Positions 34,317-42,603 of a stretch of DNA of 48,326 nt are shown piece after piece. The stretch is from Thermohalobaculum sp050331335 (GTDB lineage: Bacteria > Pseudomonadota > Alphaproteobacteria > Rhodobacterales > Rhodobacteraceae). The stretch covers positions 1-48,326 of the forward strand of contig JBHJGY010000075.1 in assembly GCA_050331335.1 (NCBI GenBank), written 5' to 3'. The notes beneath the pieces were generated by a model, which had not been told where the DNA came from, did no database searches, and was given only the letters and a program-made list of their open reading frames with translations. Made by a program: the position numbers and the translations under genes. The number at the start of each line of letters is the position of its first letter. Positions within the stretch are counted from its first letter, which is position 1.

Positions 34317-36438
34317 GACCTGGAGCCTGAGGCTCAGGGTCTTTCTGCTTTTCGCGGGGCTGGGGCTTGGGGGGGCCGCACTGGTCGTCGCAGGCCTCGT
34401 CTTGGCCGGCAGTCGGGCGGGTCCGGAGGCGACCGAGCCTCTTGTCCTCGGAGGCGGCATCGCGGTTTTCGGGATCTTGCTGCTGACCGCCTGGATCTGG
34501 CAGCTTTTCGACGAGAATATGGCCCGGCCGATCCAGCTTTTGTCAGGCGAGCTCGATGCCAGGGCGCATTCCAAAGCCGCGACGGCAGAGATCGCGACGG
34601 AGCCTGCCCGTTACCTGGGCGAGTTGGGACCGGCAGCGGCGCGGGTGGCCGAAGCCTTGACCGCGGCGCGGGGCGAGACCCAGCAGGCCACCGCCTCAGC
34701 GCTCGATACGGTCTTGGCCGAGAAGGCCCAGCTGGAAGCCGTGTTGCGGGATCTCCGCGAATGCGTGGCCATCTGCAACATGAAGCACGAGATCCTACTC
34801 TATAATGGCGAGGCACAGCGCTTGCTGAGCATCGCCGGGGAGATCGGGCTCGGCCGTTCGCTTTTCCGCCTCGTGACCGAAGAGCCGATCCGCCATGCCT
34901 TGGAGCGCCTGCAGGAGCGCTTCGCGAGCCCAAAGGCCCGCAGCCGTCGCGATTGGCAGAGCCTCGATGTGGTCTGCGCCACCCGTGACGGGCGTATGAC
35001 GCTGCAGGGGCGGATTTCCCTCATCCTCGATCCCTCAGGCGATCGGATCGACGGTTTCGTCGCCACGCTGCGCGATGCGACGGCGATGATCTCGGATCAT
35101 GCGGCGCGCGATCATCTGCTCAAGGAGATGCTCGAGGGGTTGCGCCGGCCCGCGGCCAATCTGCGGGCGGCGGTCGACATCCTGGTCGGTGCGCCGGAGA
35201 TGGAGGCGGCGACGCGCGAGCGGTTCGTTGCCGTGATCGGGCAAGAGTCGGCGAGCTTGGCGCGGCGGATCGACGAACTCGCCGGGGCCTACAACGAGCT
35301 TCGTATCGGTGGTTGGTCGATGAACGACGTCTCCTCGACGGAGCTCGCCGCCTGCGTGCGCGACCGTTTGGCCGGATCGGGCGGGGCCGCGCTTTCGCAT
35401 CGCGGGGCGCCGGCTTGGTTCCACTGCGACAGCTTTACAGTGGTCGATCTGCTCGCCCTTCTCGGCCGACGGCTCGGGGAGCGCCATGGCGTGTCGGAAT
35501 TGCGTCTCGCGGCCGAGTATGGCGGCGTCCATGTCTATCTCGACCTCGAATGGGAGGGGCAGCCCTTACCGGAGGCCGCGGCTGAGGAATGGCTCGGAGA
35601 GGCGCTGACCCCCTCGCTCGCGGGGCTCACCGGGCGCGACGTCCTGATCCACCATCGGACCGAGATCTGGTCTGAGGAGACGCTGGGCGGGGGGGCACGG
35701 CTCAGGCTGCCGTTGCCGCCGGCGGTCGAGGACCACGAGGCGGCGCTTGCGACCGTCTTGCCGGAACGTCCGGAGTTCTACGATTTCGGCCTCCTCGCCC
35801 GGGATGTATCCGACGAGCTCTCGGTTCGGGCGTTGTCCGCACTCACCTTCGTCGTTTTCGACACGGAGACCACCGGGCTTTTCCCCTCGGCAGGCGACGA
35901 GATCGTGCAAGTCGGTGCCGTCCGGGTGGTCAATGGTCGGATCATCCGCGGAGAGACCTTCGAGCGCCTCGTGGATCCCGGCCGTCGGATCCCCGCCGCC
36001 GCCACCCGGGTTCATGGGATCACCGACGAGATGGTGGCCGGTCAGCCTGGACCGAAAGAGGTCCTGCCGGCGTTTCACGCCTATGCGTCGGACGCGGTGC
36101 TGGTCGCGCATAATGCGCCGTTCGACATGAAGTTTCTCCAGCTTAAGGAGAGTGTAATCGGGGTGAAGTTCGACATGGCGGTGCTCGATACGGTGCTGCT
36201 CTCGGCCCATCTCTTCGGGCAGGGGGCGGAGCATACGCTCGATGCCCTGGCCGATCGCTTCGGGATTACGTTCGAGGAGGGCCAGCGGCACACGGCGCTC
36301 GCAGACGCTCTCGCAACGGCCGAGGTGCTTTGTGCCCTGATCCCGGTGCTCGAGGCCAAGGGCGTGGTAACACTCGCCGACGCGCTCAAGGCTTCCGATG
36401 CGGCCGGCGCGATCCGCCGGCGTCAGGCCCGCTACTGA
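34294..36438 (+). CDS. Membrane pseudo-histidine-kinase fused to DnaQ-type 3'-5' exonuclease
   Basis: About 714 residues. Order: two transmembrane helices (roughly 13-35 and 52-74) with no large periplasmic domain, a HAMP-like linker, a PAS-like domain (about 140-260), a HisKA-like dimerisation helix pair (about 262-335), a degenerate ATPase-like region (about 360-480), and a DEDDh exonuclease domain (about 515-700). The exonuclease motifs are intact: FDTETTG, NAPFD and RHTALADA. In the HisKA part the SHELRTP box reads LEGLRRP, so the phospho-histidine is replaced by Glu281, and no clear N-box is seen. ATG 34294 or 34306 are both possible starts; either overlaps the receiver gene. Substrate and role unknown. 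Confidence 0.85.
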   Translation: MRSPMRIETWSLRLRVFLLFAGLGLGGAALVVAGLVLAGSRAGPEATEPLVLGGGIAVFGILLLTAWIWQLFDENMARPIQLLSGELDARAHSKAATAEIATEPARYLGELGPAAARVAEALTAARGETQQATASALDTVLAEKAQLEAVLRDLRECVAICNMKHEILLYNGEAQRLLSIAGEIGLGRSLFRLVTEEPIRHALERLQERFASPKARSRRDWQSLDVVCATRDGRMTLQGRISLILDPSGDRIDGFVATLRDATAMISDHAARDHLLKEMLEGLRRPAANLRAAVDILVGAPEMEAATRERFVAVIGQESASLARRIDELAGAYNELRIGGWSMNDVSSTELAACVRDRLAGSGGAALSHRGAPAWFHCDSFTVVDLLALLGRRLGERHGVSELRLAAEYGGVHVYLDLEWEGQPLPEAAAEEWLGEALTPSLAGLTGRDVLIHHRTEIWSEETLGGGARLRLPLPPAVEDHEAALATVLPERPEFYDFGLLARDVSDELSVRALSALTFVVFDTETTGLFPSAGDEIVQVGAVRVVNGRIIRGETFERLVDPGRRIPAAATRVHGITDEMVAGQPGPKEVLPAFHAYASDAVLVAHNAPFDMKFLQLKESVIGVKFDMAVLDTVLLSAHLFGQGAEHTLDALADRFGITFEEGQRHTALADALATAEVLCALIPVLEAKGVVTLADALKASDAAGAIRRRQARY

Positions 36439-36493
36439 GCTTCAGGGCGCTCAGCCGACGGGTGAGCTGTGCCGTACCGGCGCCACGAAGAGC

Positions 36494-38371
36494 TCATGCC
36501 TGCGCGGCGGCGGCGATGTCGGACTTGATAATGGCGGCCGCGCGGTCGAGGGCGTCGATCTCCGCCTCGAGGCGCTCGGCTTCGGTTGAGCCCGGCGGCG
36601 CGTAATTCAGGTTCTTGAAAAGCCCCGTCATCTTCGTGAAATGGGTGCGTGCTTCCGCTTGGCTTTGGAAGGCGTAGGCCCGGGTCGAGACCCCATAGGC
36701 GCGGTCGAACTGGCGGCGCTGGCGCTCCAGCGGAACTGCCGCATCGACCTGATCGAACGCATCCTGCTGTAGATAGACCATATCGAGGAAGAGCGCGGCC
36801 TGGTGGGTAATGAAGTCGTCGAGGCTTATCCCTTCCTCTCCGGTCACTTGGATCATCTGCGCGACCTCCGCGCCGCGGTGAAGCAGTTGGAGCATCTCCT
36901 CGATCCGATCGGCCCATTGGCTCCCCATCTCTTTGCGGTACCAATCGACGAGCTGCTCGCGGTAGCGCGACCAGGAGAGAAGCGGATCGACGGCCGGGTA
37001 GAAGCGCTTGTAGGCCCGGTCGGCCGAGCGCCCGAGAAAACACTTCACCGCGCCGCGCGTCGACTGGGTCACCGGCTCCTCGAAATTGCCGCCCGCGGGG
37101 GAGACCGTGCCGATCATTGTCAGCGACCCGATTGAACGGTCATTGGTTTGGATGACCCCCGCACGCTCGTAGACCGCCTTGATCGCGCTGTCGAGATAGG
37201 CGGGGAAGCCCTCCTCCCCGGGGATCTCCTCGAGGCGGCCGGAGGTCTCGCGCATCGCCTGGGCCCAGCGGGAGGTCGAATCGGCAATCAGCAGTGCCCG
37301 CAGCCCCATCTGCCGATAATACTCGCCGATGGTGAGCCCGGTGTAGATCGACGCCTCGCGGGCGGCCACCGGCATAGAGGATGTGTTGCAAATGATAACC
37401 GTGCGGTCCATCAGCGATCCCCCGGTGCGCGGATCGGAGAGCTGTGGGAATTCGGTGATCGTCTCGACCACCTCGCCCGCGCGTTCGCCACAGGCCACCA
37501 CGATCACCACATCCACATCGGCGTGGCGCGAGATCAGGTTTTGCAGCACGGTTTTGCCGGCACCGAAGGGGCCGGGGATGCAGGCTGTTCCTCCTTGCGC
37601 CACGGGGAAGAAGGTGTCGATCAGCCGCTGCTTGGTCGTCATGGGCGTGTTTGGATACACCCGAAGAGAGGCTCGGCGGTCGAGCATGGGCCGCGGTAAG
37701 GGCAGGCGTACCGGCCAGTCTTGAGCCAGCGTGACCGTTCGCTCCCGGCCCGCGCCATCGCGCAGCCGCGCCACGGGATCGGAGACAGTCACCGGCCCGT
37801 CGCGCAGCCAAGTCACCTCCACCGGCTCGTCGACATCAAAGGGCACCATAATCTTGTGGGTGATCACGCCTTCTGGGACGGTGCCCAGCGCATCGCCCCC
37901 TGTGAGACGCGCCCCGATGCGCACCGATGCGCTGAACGACCATTTTGCTGCGGCGTCGAGCCCCGGCGCTTCTACCCCCCTGGGCAGAAAGAGACCGTGT
38001 CCCTGGGCGAGCACCTCAAGCGGGTTTTGCAGGCCGTCATAGACTTGGCCCAACAGCCCCGGTCCCAGCGCCACGGAGAGCAATCGCCCGGTCTGTGTCA
38101 CCGGGTCGCCGAGCCCGATCCCCGTCGTGCTCTCGTAAACCTGGGCGTCGGCCTCGATCCCCTGGACCCGCAGCACCTCGGCTTTCAGCTCAGCGCCGGG
38201 AAGTCGGGCGGGCCGGATATAGACCACTTCGTTCTTGGTCAGTCGGGCGGTCTCGTCGGTGAGGCGGAGGCGGACGATGTCTTCCTGCACCGCGACGATC
38301 TCGGCGGTGGCGGCCGTGTCGGACGGGGCGGCGGCCCGCCCGTCGCGCTGGGGCAGTGCGGCGTCGGTCAT
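36494..38371 (-). CDS. atpA: A/V-type ATP synthase catalytic subunit A
   Basis: Catalytic nucleotide-binding subunit of the rotary ATPase. 625 residues. The P-loop is GPFGAGKT (267-274); other marks are CGERAGEVVETITEFP, ADSTSRWAQAMRE and a long non-homologous insert typical of V/A-type A subunits (about 120-215). ATG 38371 overlaps the stop of the DUF2764 gene as ATGA. It is the last gene of the operon, convergent with the exonuclease gene 55 bases away; a weak GCTCA/TGAGC stem lies between. Confidence 0.96.
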   Translation of the reverse strand: MTDAALPQRDGRAAAPSDTAATAEIVAVQEDIVRLRLTDETARLTKNEVVYIRPARLPGAELKAEVLRVQGIEADAQVYESTTGIGLGDPVTQTGRLLSVALGPGLLGQVYDGLQNPLEVLAQGHGLFLPRGVEAPGLDAAAKWSFSASVRIGARLTGGDALGTVPEGVITHKIMVPFDVDEPVEVTWLRDGPVTVSDPVARLRDGAGRERTVTLAQDWPVRLPLPRPMLDRRASLRVYPNTPMTTKQRLIDTFFPVAQGGTACIPGPFGAGKTVLQNLISRHADVDVVIVVACGERAGEVVETITEFPQLSDPRTGGSLMDRTVIICNTSSMPVAAREASIYTGLTIGEYYRQMGLRALLIADSTSRWAQAMRETSGRLEEIPGEEGFPAYLDSAIKAVYERAGVIQTNDRSIGSLTMIGTVSPAGGNFEEPVTQSTRGAVKCFLGRSADRAYKRFYPAVDPLLSWSRYREQLVDWYRKEMGSQWADRIEEMLQLLHRGAEVAQMIQVTGEEGISLDDFITHQAALFLDMVYLQQDAFDQVDAAVPLERQRRQFDRAYGVSTRAYAFQSQAEARTHFTKMTGLFKNLNYAPPGSTEAERLEAEIDALDRAAAIIKSDIAAAAQA

Positions 38372-39075
38372 ACGGTCTCTCCGATCTCGATCCTGCCTGG
38401 GGCGAGCGGGTGCGGCAGCGCGGCAAGGGCGCCTTCCTTCAGCCGGGCGAAACGGGCGGCCGCGGCCTCGGCGTCGAGCCCGGTCCAGCGTTCGAGGAGC
38501 GCCCAACGGACGGTGTAGAGGACCACGGCCTCGAAATCGAAGGCATGCCCCTCGCCCAGACGGGCTGCCTGGCGCCACGCGGCTTGCAGGAGAACGCGCT
38601 CGAGCCCCTTGACCTCGCCCCGCTGCAGCTTTTCGCGGGCTTCGAGCACCCAAGGGAAGGCCCGGGCGACACCGAAGCCGGGTTCGCGCCAGTTCTCCCG
38701 AATGCGGCGGAGATAACGCCCGGTCCCCCAAGCGACCTCGGCGCGCGGCGCCTCCTCGCCCTGATGACGACGTCGCAGGGCGGCGACCAGGGTGCGCATC
38801 TCCAGCCGCTCTGCGACCAGTTGCTCGAGCGTCGGTCGGGTAAGCCGGGCGGTGGTTTCGCGCGCTTCGGTAAGGAATGCCGTATCTGTGGCGAGCAGTG
38901 GCCAGTCGCGCCAGGCGAGCACGCGGGTGATCCGGTCGAGCTCGGCTTTATGCTCCGGGGCGAGCAATCCGTGCCGGGCGGAGAGCCGGGCACGGTTGAT
39001 CGGCGGGCGTTTCAGCCCGAGCACCGGCCCGAGCGCCGGTAAGCTGGCCATCAGGGTTACGTACTCGTCCTTCAT
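38368..39075 (-). CDS. DUF2764 family ATPase-associated protein (C-like subunit)
   Basis: 235 residues, mostly helical. The N-terminus YVTLMASLPALGPVLG followed by KRPPI matches the DUF2764 family, which in Chlamydia- and Bacteroidetes-type V-ATPase operons lies between E and A and is thought to replace subunit C. The same E-DUF2764-A order holds here. It begins one base after the E stop and overlaps subunit A. Confidence 0.8.
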   Translation of the reverse strand: MKDEYVTLMASLPALGPVLGLKRPPINRARLSARHGLLAPEHKAELDRITRVLAWRDWPLLATDTAFLTEARETTARLTRPTLEQLVAERLEMRTLVAALRRRHQGEEAPRAEVAWGTGRYLRRIRENWREPGFGVARAFPWVLEAREKLQRGEVKGLERVLLQAAWRQAARLGEGHAFDFEAVVLYTVRWALLERWTGLDAEAAAARFARLKEGALAALPHPLAPGRIEIGETV

Positions 39076-39076
39076 C

Positions 39077-39763
39077 TCAGTTCACAACGCCTTCGAGCAG
39101 CGCCCGGAACCGGGGCTGGAGATGGGCGAGGATCAAATCCGCCACGGCCGCATCGGATAGATCCACCACGAGACCCGTATCCTCGAGCACCATCCGGATG
39201 CCTCCGGCCCCGTCCTCGGCGCGGGAGTACTGGACGCCCGCGCGCAACATTTCTGCCGCCTCGGTTGCAACGAAATGACTGAGGCTGCCGGCGCTCAGTT
39301 CCTCCGGTTTGCGGCGCAAGTCGTCAAGGCCGACCGCCGCCCGCGGCAGGATGAGCGTCACCGCGTCGGCTGCATCGGCGCCGGCCTCGTCCCGGGCCCT
39401 TCGGGCGACCGCGAGGATCATCCGCTTCAGGGTCTCGTCCTCACGGGTCAAGGCGGCTAGGCGCTCGCGGATCCGCTCGGCGAAGCGTTGGCTGAGCGAG
39501 GCGGACAGTTCGAGCACGGTATCGCGCATGGCAATACGCAGGGCTTCCTCGCCGCCGCGCTGGAGCCGTTCGGCCTCTTTGCGCGCGGCTTCGATGGTCT
39601 CGCCGGCCTCCTTGTGGGCGGCATCGACAATGCGCCGGGCCTCCCGCTCGGCCGCCTCGACCCGGCGCTTGGCCTCTGCCTCGCCCGCCTCGACCCCCTC
39701 GGCTCGGAGCCGGGCGATCAGCTCCTCGATGCCGGCGGCGGTGGCCTGTCCATGCTCGCTCAT
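39077..39763 (-). CDS. atpE: A/V-type ATP synthase subunit E
   Basis: 228-residue peripheral-stalk subunit. The N-terminal half is a long charged helix (about 10-95, heptad-rich Ala/Glu/Arg), the C-terminal half a compact domain ending LILAHLQPRFRALLEGVVN. Twelve bases separate it from subunit K. No separate G or H stalk gene is seen in the operon. Confidence 0.85.
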   Translation of the reverse strand: MSEHGQATAAGIEELIARLRAEGVEAGEAEAKRRVEAAEREARRIVDAAHKEAGETIEAARKEAERLQRGGEEALRIAMRDTVLELSASLSQRFAERIRERLAALTREDETLKRMILAVARRARDEAGADAADAVTLILPRAAVGLDDLRRKPEELSAGSLSHFVATEAAEMLRAGVQYSRAEDGAGGIRMVLEDTGLVVDLSDAAVADLILAHLQPRFRALLEGVVN

Positions 39764-39775
39764 CGGCGGTGCTCC

Positions 39776-40222
39776 TCAGCTTGGAATAGAGCCGGCGAGC
39801 ACCAGCGCAAAAACGAAGGCGAAGACTGCGAAGCCCTCGACGATCGCCGCCGGCGCGAGCGCGAGGCCGAAGATCTCGGGCTTGTCCTTCGCCGCCGAGA
39901 TCGCCGCCGCGCAGGCCTTGCCTTGCCAGATTGCGCTCATCATCAGCGCGAGGCCCGCCAGGAAACCGATGGCAAACAGCGCGCCACCGTTTACCGCGGT
40001 TACCTCTTGTTGGAGGGAGAACATGATGACGATGCCGAAGATGATCTGCGAAGACGGCATGGCGGAGATCCCGACAAAGCGACCATAGCCGCTGGAGGTC
40101 TCCATCATCGCGCCGATCGCCGCCTGACCCGCAGTGGCGCAGCCGATAATCGAGCCGATCGCCCCCAAAGCCATGGCGCCGTAGATGCCGACCCAGCCGA
40201 GGGCCATGACAAATTCGCTCAT
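39776..40222 (-). CDS. atpK: A/V-type ATP synthase rotor subunit K (Na+-type signature)
   Basis: 148-residue duplicated hairpin proteolipid with four transmembrane helices, forming the membrane ring. The ion-carrying glutamate is Glu129 in helix 4 (APAAIVEGFAVF). Helix 2 has PSSQIIFG (Ser58, Gln59, Phe62) and helix 3 SAIWQGK (Gln100). These match the ligands of the Enterococcus hirae Na+ ring (Thr64, Gln65, Gln110, Glu139), so Na+ transport is predicted. The gene overlaps the end of subunit I by ATGA. Confidence 0.9.
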   Translation of the reverse strand: MSEFVMALGWVGIYGAMALGAIGSIIGCATAGQAAIGAMMETSSGYGRFVGISAMPSSQIIFGIVIMFSLQQEVTAVNGGALFAIGFLAGLALMMSAIWQGKACAAAISAAKDKPEIFGLALAPAAIVEGFAVFAFVFALVLAGSIPS

Positions 40223-42012
40223 GTCGCCGTCTCCCTGTGCGCGAACGCCTTGAAGGGGTAGCCCTCTTCCGAGAGGCCCCAGTTGAAGAACTCGATGAAG
40301 TTGAGCCGCAGCCCGTGCACGACCCCCGAGAGGATGCCGAGCGCGAGATTGACCGCATGGCCGAAGATCAGCACCAGCAGCGCCAGCGCCACTCCGCCGC
40401 CTGGAACTTCTTCAACCATTTGTGCCGCGATGCGGTTGAAGGTGGCCGCCAGCGAGCCGCTTGCGAGCCCGAGCGCAAAGAGCCGCATGTAGGAGAGCAC
40501 ATCGCCGAAGAGCCCGGTCAGCCCGGTGAGCCCGAGCAGGCCGTCTGCCAGGCGCCAGAGCCAGTCGACCGCGGTGTAGGCGGGGCGGGCGAGCGCGGCG
40601 GCCAGGAACACAGTGACCAACCCGCCGATCAGCAGCACCCAAGGCAGCGCGCCCGCGAGTGCCGAAGGCGCCAGCCACATCAGCAGCCCGCCCCAGGTCA
40701 CCGCGACCCATCCGAGCTTTTGCCCCATGATCGGCGTGCCGGGATTGCGCAAGGCCACCTGACAGCACGCCAAGGAGATGTGGAGCACGCCGATGATCAC
40801 CGACACGGCCATCATTGTCTGGAAATCGCCGACATCGATTACCGCAAAGCTGCCGAGAAGGCTCCCCGCGCTGGGAGCCACGCCGAAATAGCTGCCCGCG
40901 AGCACGCCATAGACGAGGGCCGCCCCGAAAACAGCCGCCATCATTACGCCCAGGCGCCGGCCGGCGCCGCCCGCCGAGATCCGCCCCCAGAACGCCCCGA
41001 GGCCGAGCAGCAGCACAGCCGCATACCCTGCATCGGCGAGGATCATCGCGAAAAACAAGCAGAACGAGGCGAAGACGATGAGCGACGGGTCCCAGCTGCG
41101 ATAGGCCGGGACCATGTAGAAGCTGGTCAGATCCGCCGCGCCCTCGAATGCGCCGCCCTCGGTGAGCAGCGTCGGCGGGGCATCTCGCGGGGCCGGCGGC
41201 TCGAGCCGCAACGCCAATCCCCGCGCGTTGGCGAAGGCGATGAGATCAGCGGCGCACGCGGCTGGCGCCCAGGCTGCGAGCGCGAAGATCGGCCCGCGGT
41301 CGAGCGTCATCCCGGCGGCAGCGCGGCGGTCGTCCGCATCGGCGGCGCGGGCGAGACGCAGCCCCAGCGCCAAGCGCTGGCGGGTCAACTCGGCGCGCTC
41401 GGCCTCGGTGCGCTCGATCTCGATCTCCACTTCCTCCAACTCTTTGGACAGCGCGGAGAGCCTGCGCGGCCCCGTGCGGGTACGCTTGACCGGGAGGAGA
41501 TCGGCTGGCGGCTCGTCGCGCGCGATCACGGCCAGGTGGAGCCGCGTCCCGGCTTGCCCGACGATCGCCCAGGGCAGATCGATTGCCTCGAGCGCGCGGC
41601 GATGGCGCTGAGGTAGATCGTAGAACCACAGCCGCATGCCCCGGCGTTCCTCCAGAGGCGGCAGCGCGAAATCCCCGAACGGCTCTAGCCCCGCGATGCG
41701 CTGCACCAGGAAGTCCCGCCGGTCGGAGAGCTCGCGCAGCCGCTCCTTGTTGGCGAGCACCTCGGCGACGACGGCTTCGAGATCGAAGGGGCGGTCCTTT
41801 GGCCAGGGCCGGCGTTTGACAGCGGCATCGTTCAGATGGCGCCAGGCGGCGTCGGCGCGCCGGCGCTCCGCGGCCCCGGTCGGTTCCAGCGGCCCGACCT
41901 CGCGCAGCGGTACCAGATGCAGACAGCCCAGCTCTTGCAGGCCCGCGATCACCTCGGCTTTCTCCTCCGCCATCCCGCAGAGCACCACATGGGTCATTTG
42001 AGCGATGCTCAT
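40219..42012 (-). CDS. atpI: A/V-type ATP synthase subunit I (a-subunit)
   Basis: 597-residue membrane stator. The N-terminal half (about 1-290) is soluble and helical, with a coiled-coil region around 70-220; the C-terminal half has about seven or eight membrane helices, including the conserved DVLSYMRLFALGLASGSLA and FGHAVNLALGILSGVVHGLRLNFIEFF (residues roughly 535-575), which contain the channel arginine. It starts inside the stop codon of subunit D. Confidence 0.94.
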   Translation of the reverse strand: MSIAQMTHVVLCGMAEEKAEVIAGLQELGCLHLVPLREVGPLEPTGAAERRRADAAWRHLNDAAVKRRPWPKDRPFDLEAVVAEVLANKERLRELSDRRDFLVQRIAGLEPFGDFALPPLEERRGMRLWFYDLPQRHRRALEAIDLPWAIVGQAGTRLHLAVIARDEPPADLLPVKRTRTGPRRLSALSKELEEVEIEIERTEAERAELTRQRLALGLRLARAADADDRRAAAGMTLDRGPIFALAAWAPAACAADLIAFANARGLALRLEPPAPRDAPPTLLTEGGAFEGAADLTSFYMVPAYRSWDPSLIVFASFCLFFAMILADAGYAAVLLLGLGAFWGRISAGGAGRRLGVMMAAVFGAALVYGVLAGSYFGVAPSAGSLLGSFAVIDVGDFQTMMAVSVIIGVLHISLACCQVALRNPGTPIMGQKLGWVAVTWGGLLMWLAPSALAGALPWVLLIGGLVTVFLAAALARPAYTAVDWLWRLADGLLGLTGLTGLFGDVLSYMRLFALGLASGSLAATFNRIAAQMVEEVPGGGVALALLVLIFGHAVNLALGILSGVVHGLRLNFIEFFNWGLSEEGYPFKAFAHRETAT

Positions 42013-42602
42013 GCTGCCCTCTTGCGCTTGGCGATTTTGGAGGTGACGACGGCGGCGCGCGCGAGATCGCCCAACGCGATCTTGATCCGCTTGATATTCG
42101 CCTCGGCCTGGGGGATCAGCACCTTCTCGAACAGGTTGACCCGCTGCATCACCTTGACGATGGCCAGGTCAAGCGCCGAGATCTCCACGCGCAGGATCCG
42201 CGCTTCTACCTCGCGGCGCACAACCTCCTTCAGCCGTTCTGCGGCGGCATCGACCCAGTGTGGACGGGTCAGCAGGCCGTAGGGCGCAGTTTCCATCGTC
42301 AACTCGGCGAGCGTAGGCACGCGCACCCCGACGATGTTACGCTCGGCGATCTCTAGCGAGGCGATCCGCACCAGCCCGTCGAGTTCGATCGCGGTGTTGG
42401 CGAGCATGGGGATTTCATCACCGACCTCAGCAATGCGGGCGGCGATTTCGGTCTCGAGATCGGCGAGACGGCGCCCGGCCGCGGCACGTTCTGCCACCAG
42501 CTGTTGGCGCTTGAGATCGAGGGCGGGCAGATAGCGCTTGTATTGCGCGCGGGCGCGCGTCTCTTTGGCCAACTGGGCTTTGGAGAGCTGCAGCCGCGCC
42601 AA
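42009..42602 (-). CDS. atpD: A/V-type ATP synthase subunit D (central shaft)
   Basis: 197-residue rotor shaft, a long two-helix coiled coil. N-terminal LSKAQLAKETRARAQYKRYL and C-terminal RVNLFEKVLIPQAEANIKRI are family marks. The start is TTG 42602, two bases after the subunit B stop, so it depends on translational coupling. Confidence 0.93.
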   Translation of the reverse strand: MARLQLSKAQLAKETRARAQYKRYLPALDLKRQQLVAERAAAGRRLADLETEIAARIAEVGDEIPMLANTAIELDGLVRIASLEIAERNIVGVRVPTLAELTMETAPYGLLTRPHWVDAAAERLKEVVRREVEARILRVEISALDLAIVKVMQRVNLFEKVLIPQAEANIKRIKIALGDLARAAVVTSKIAKRKRAA

Positions 42603-42603
42603 G

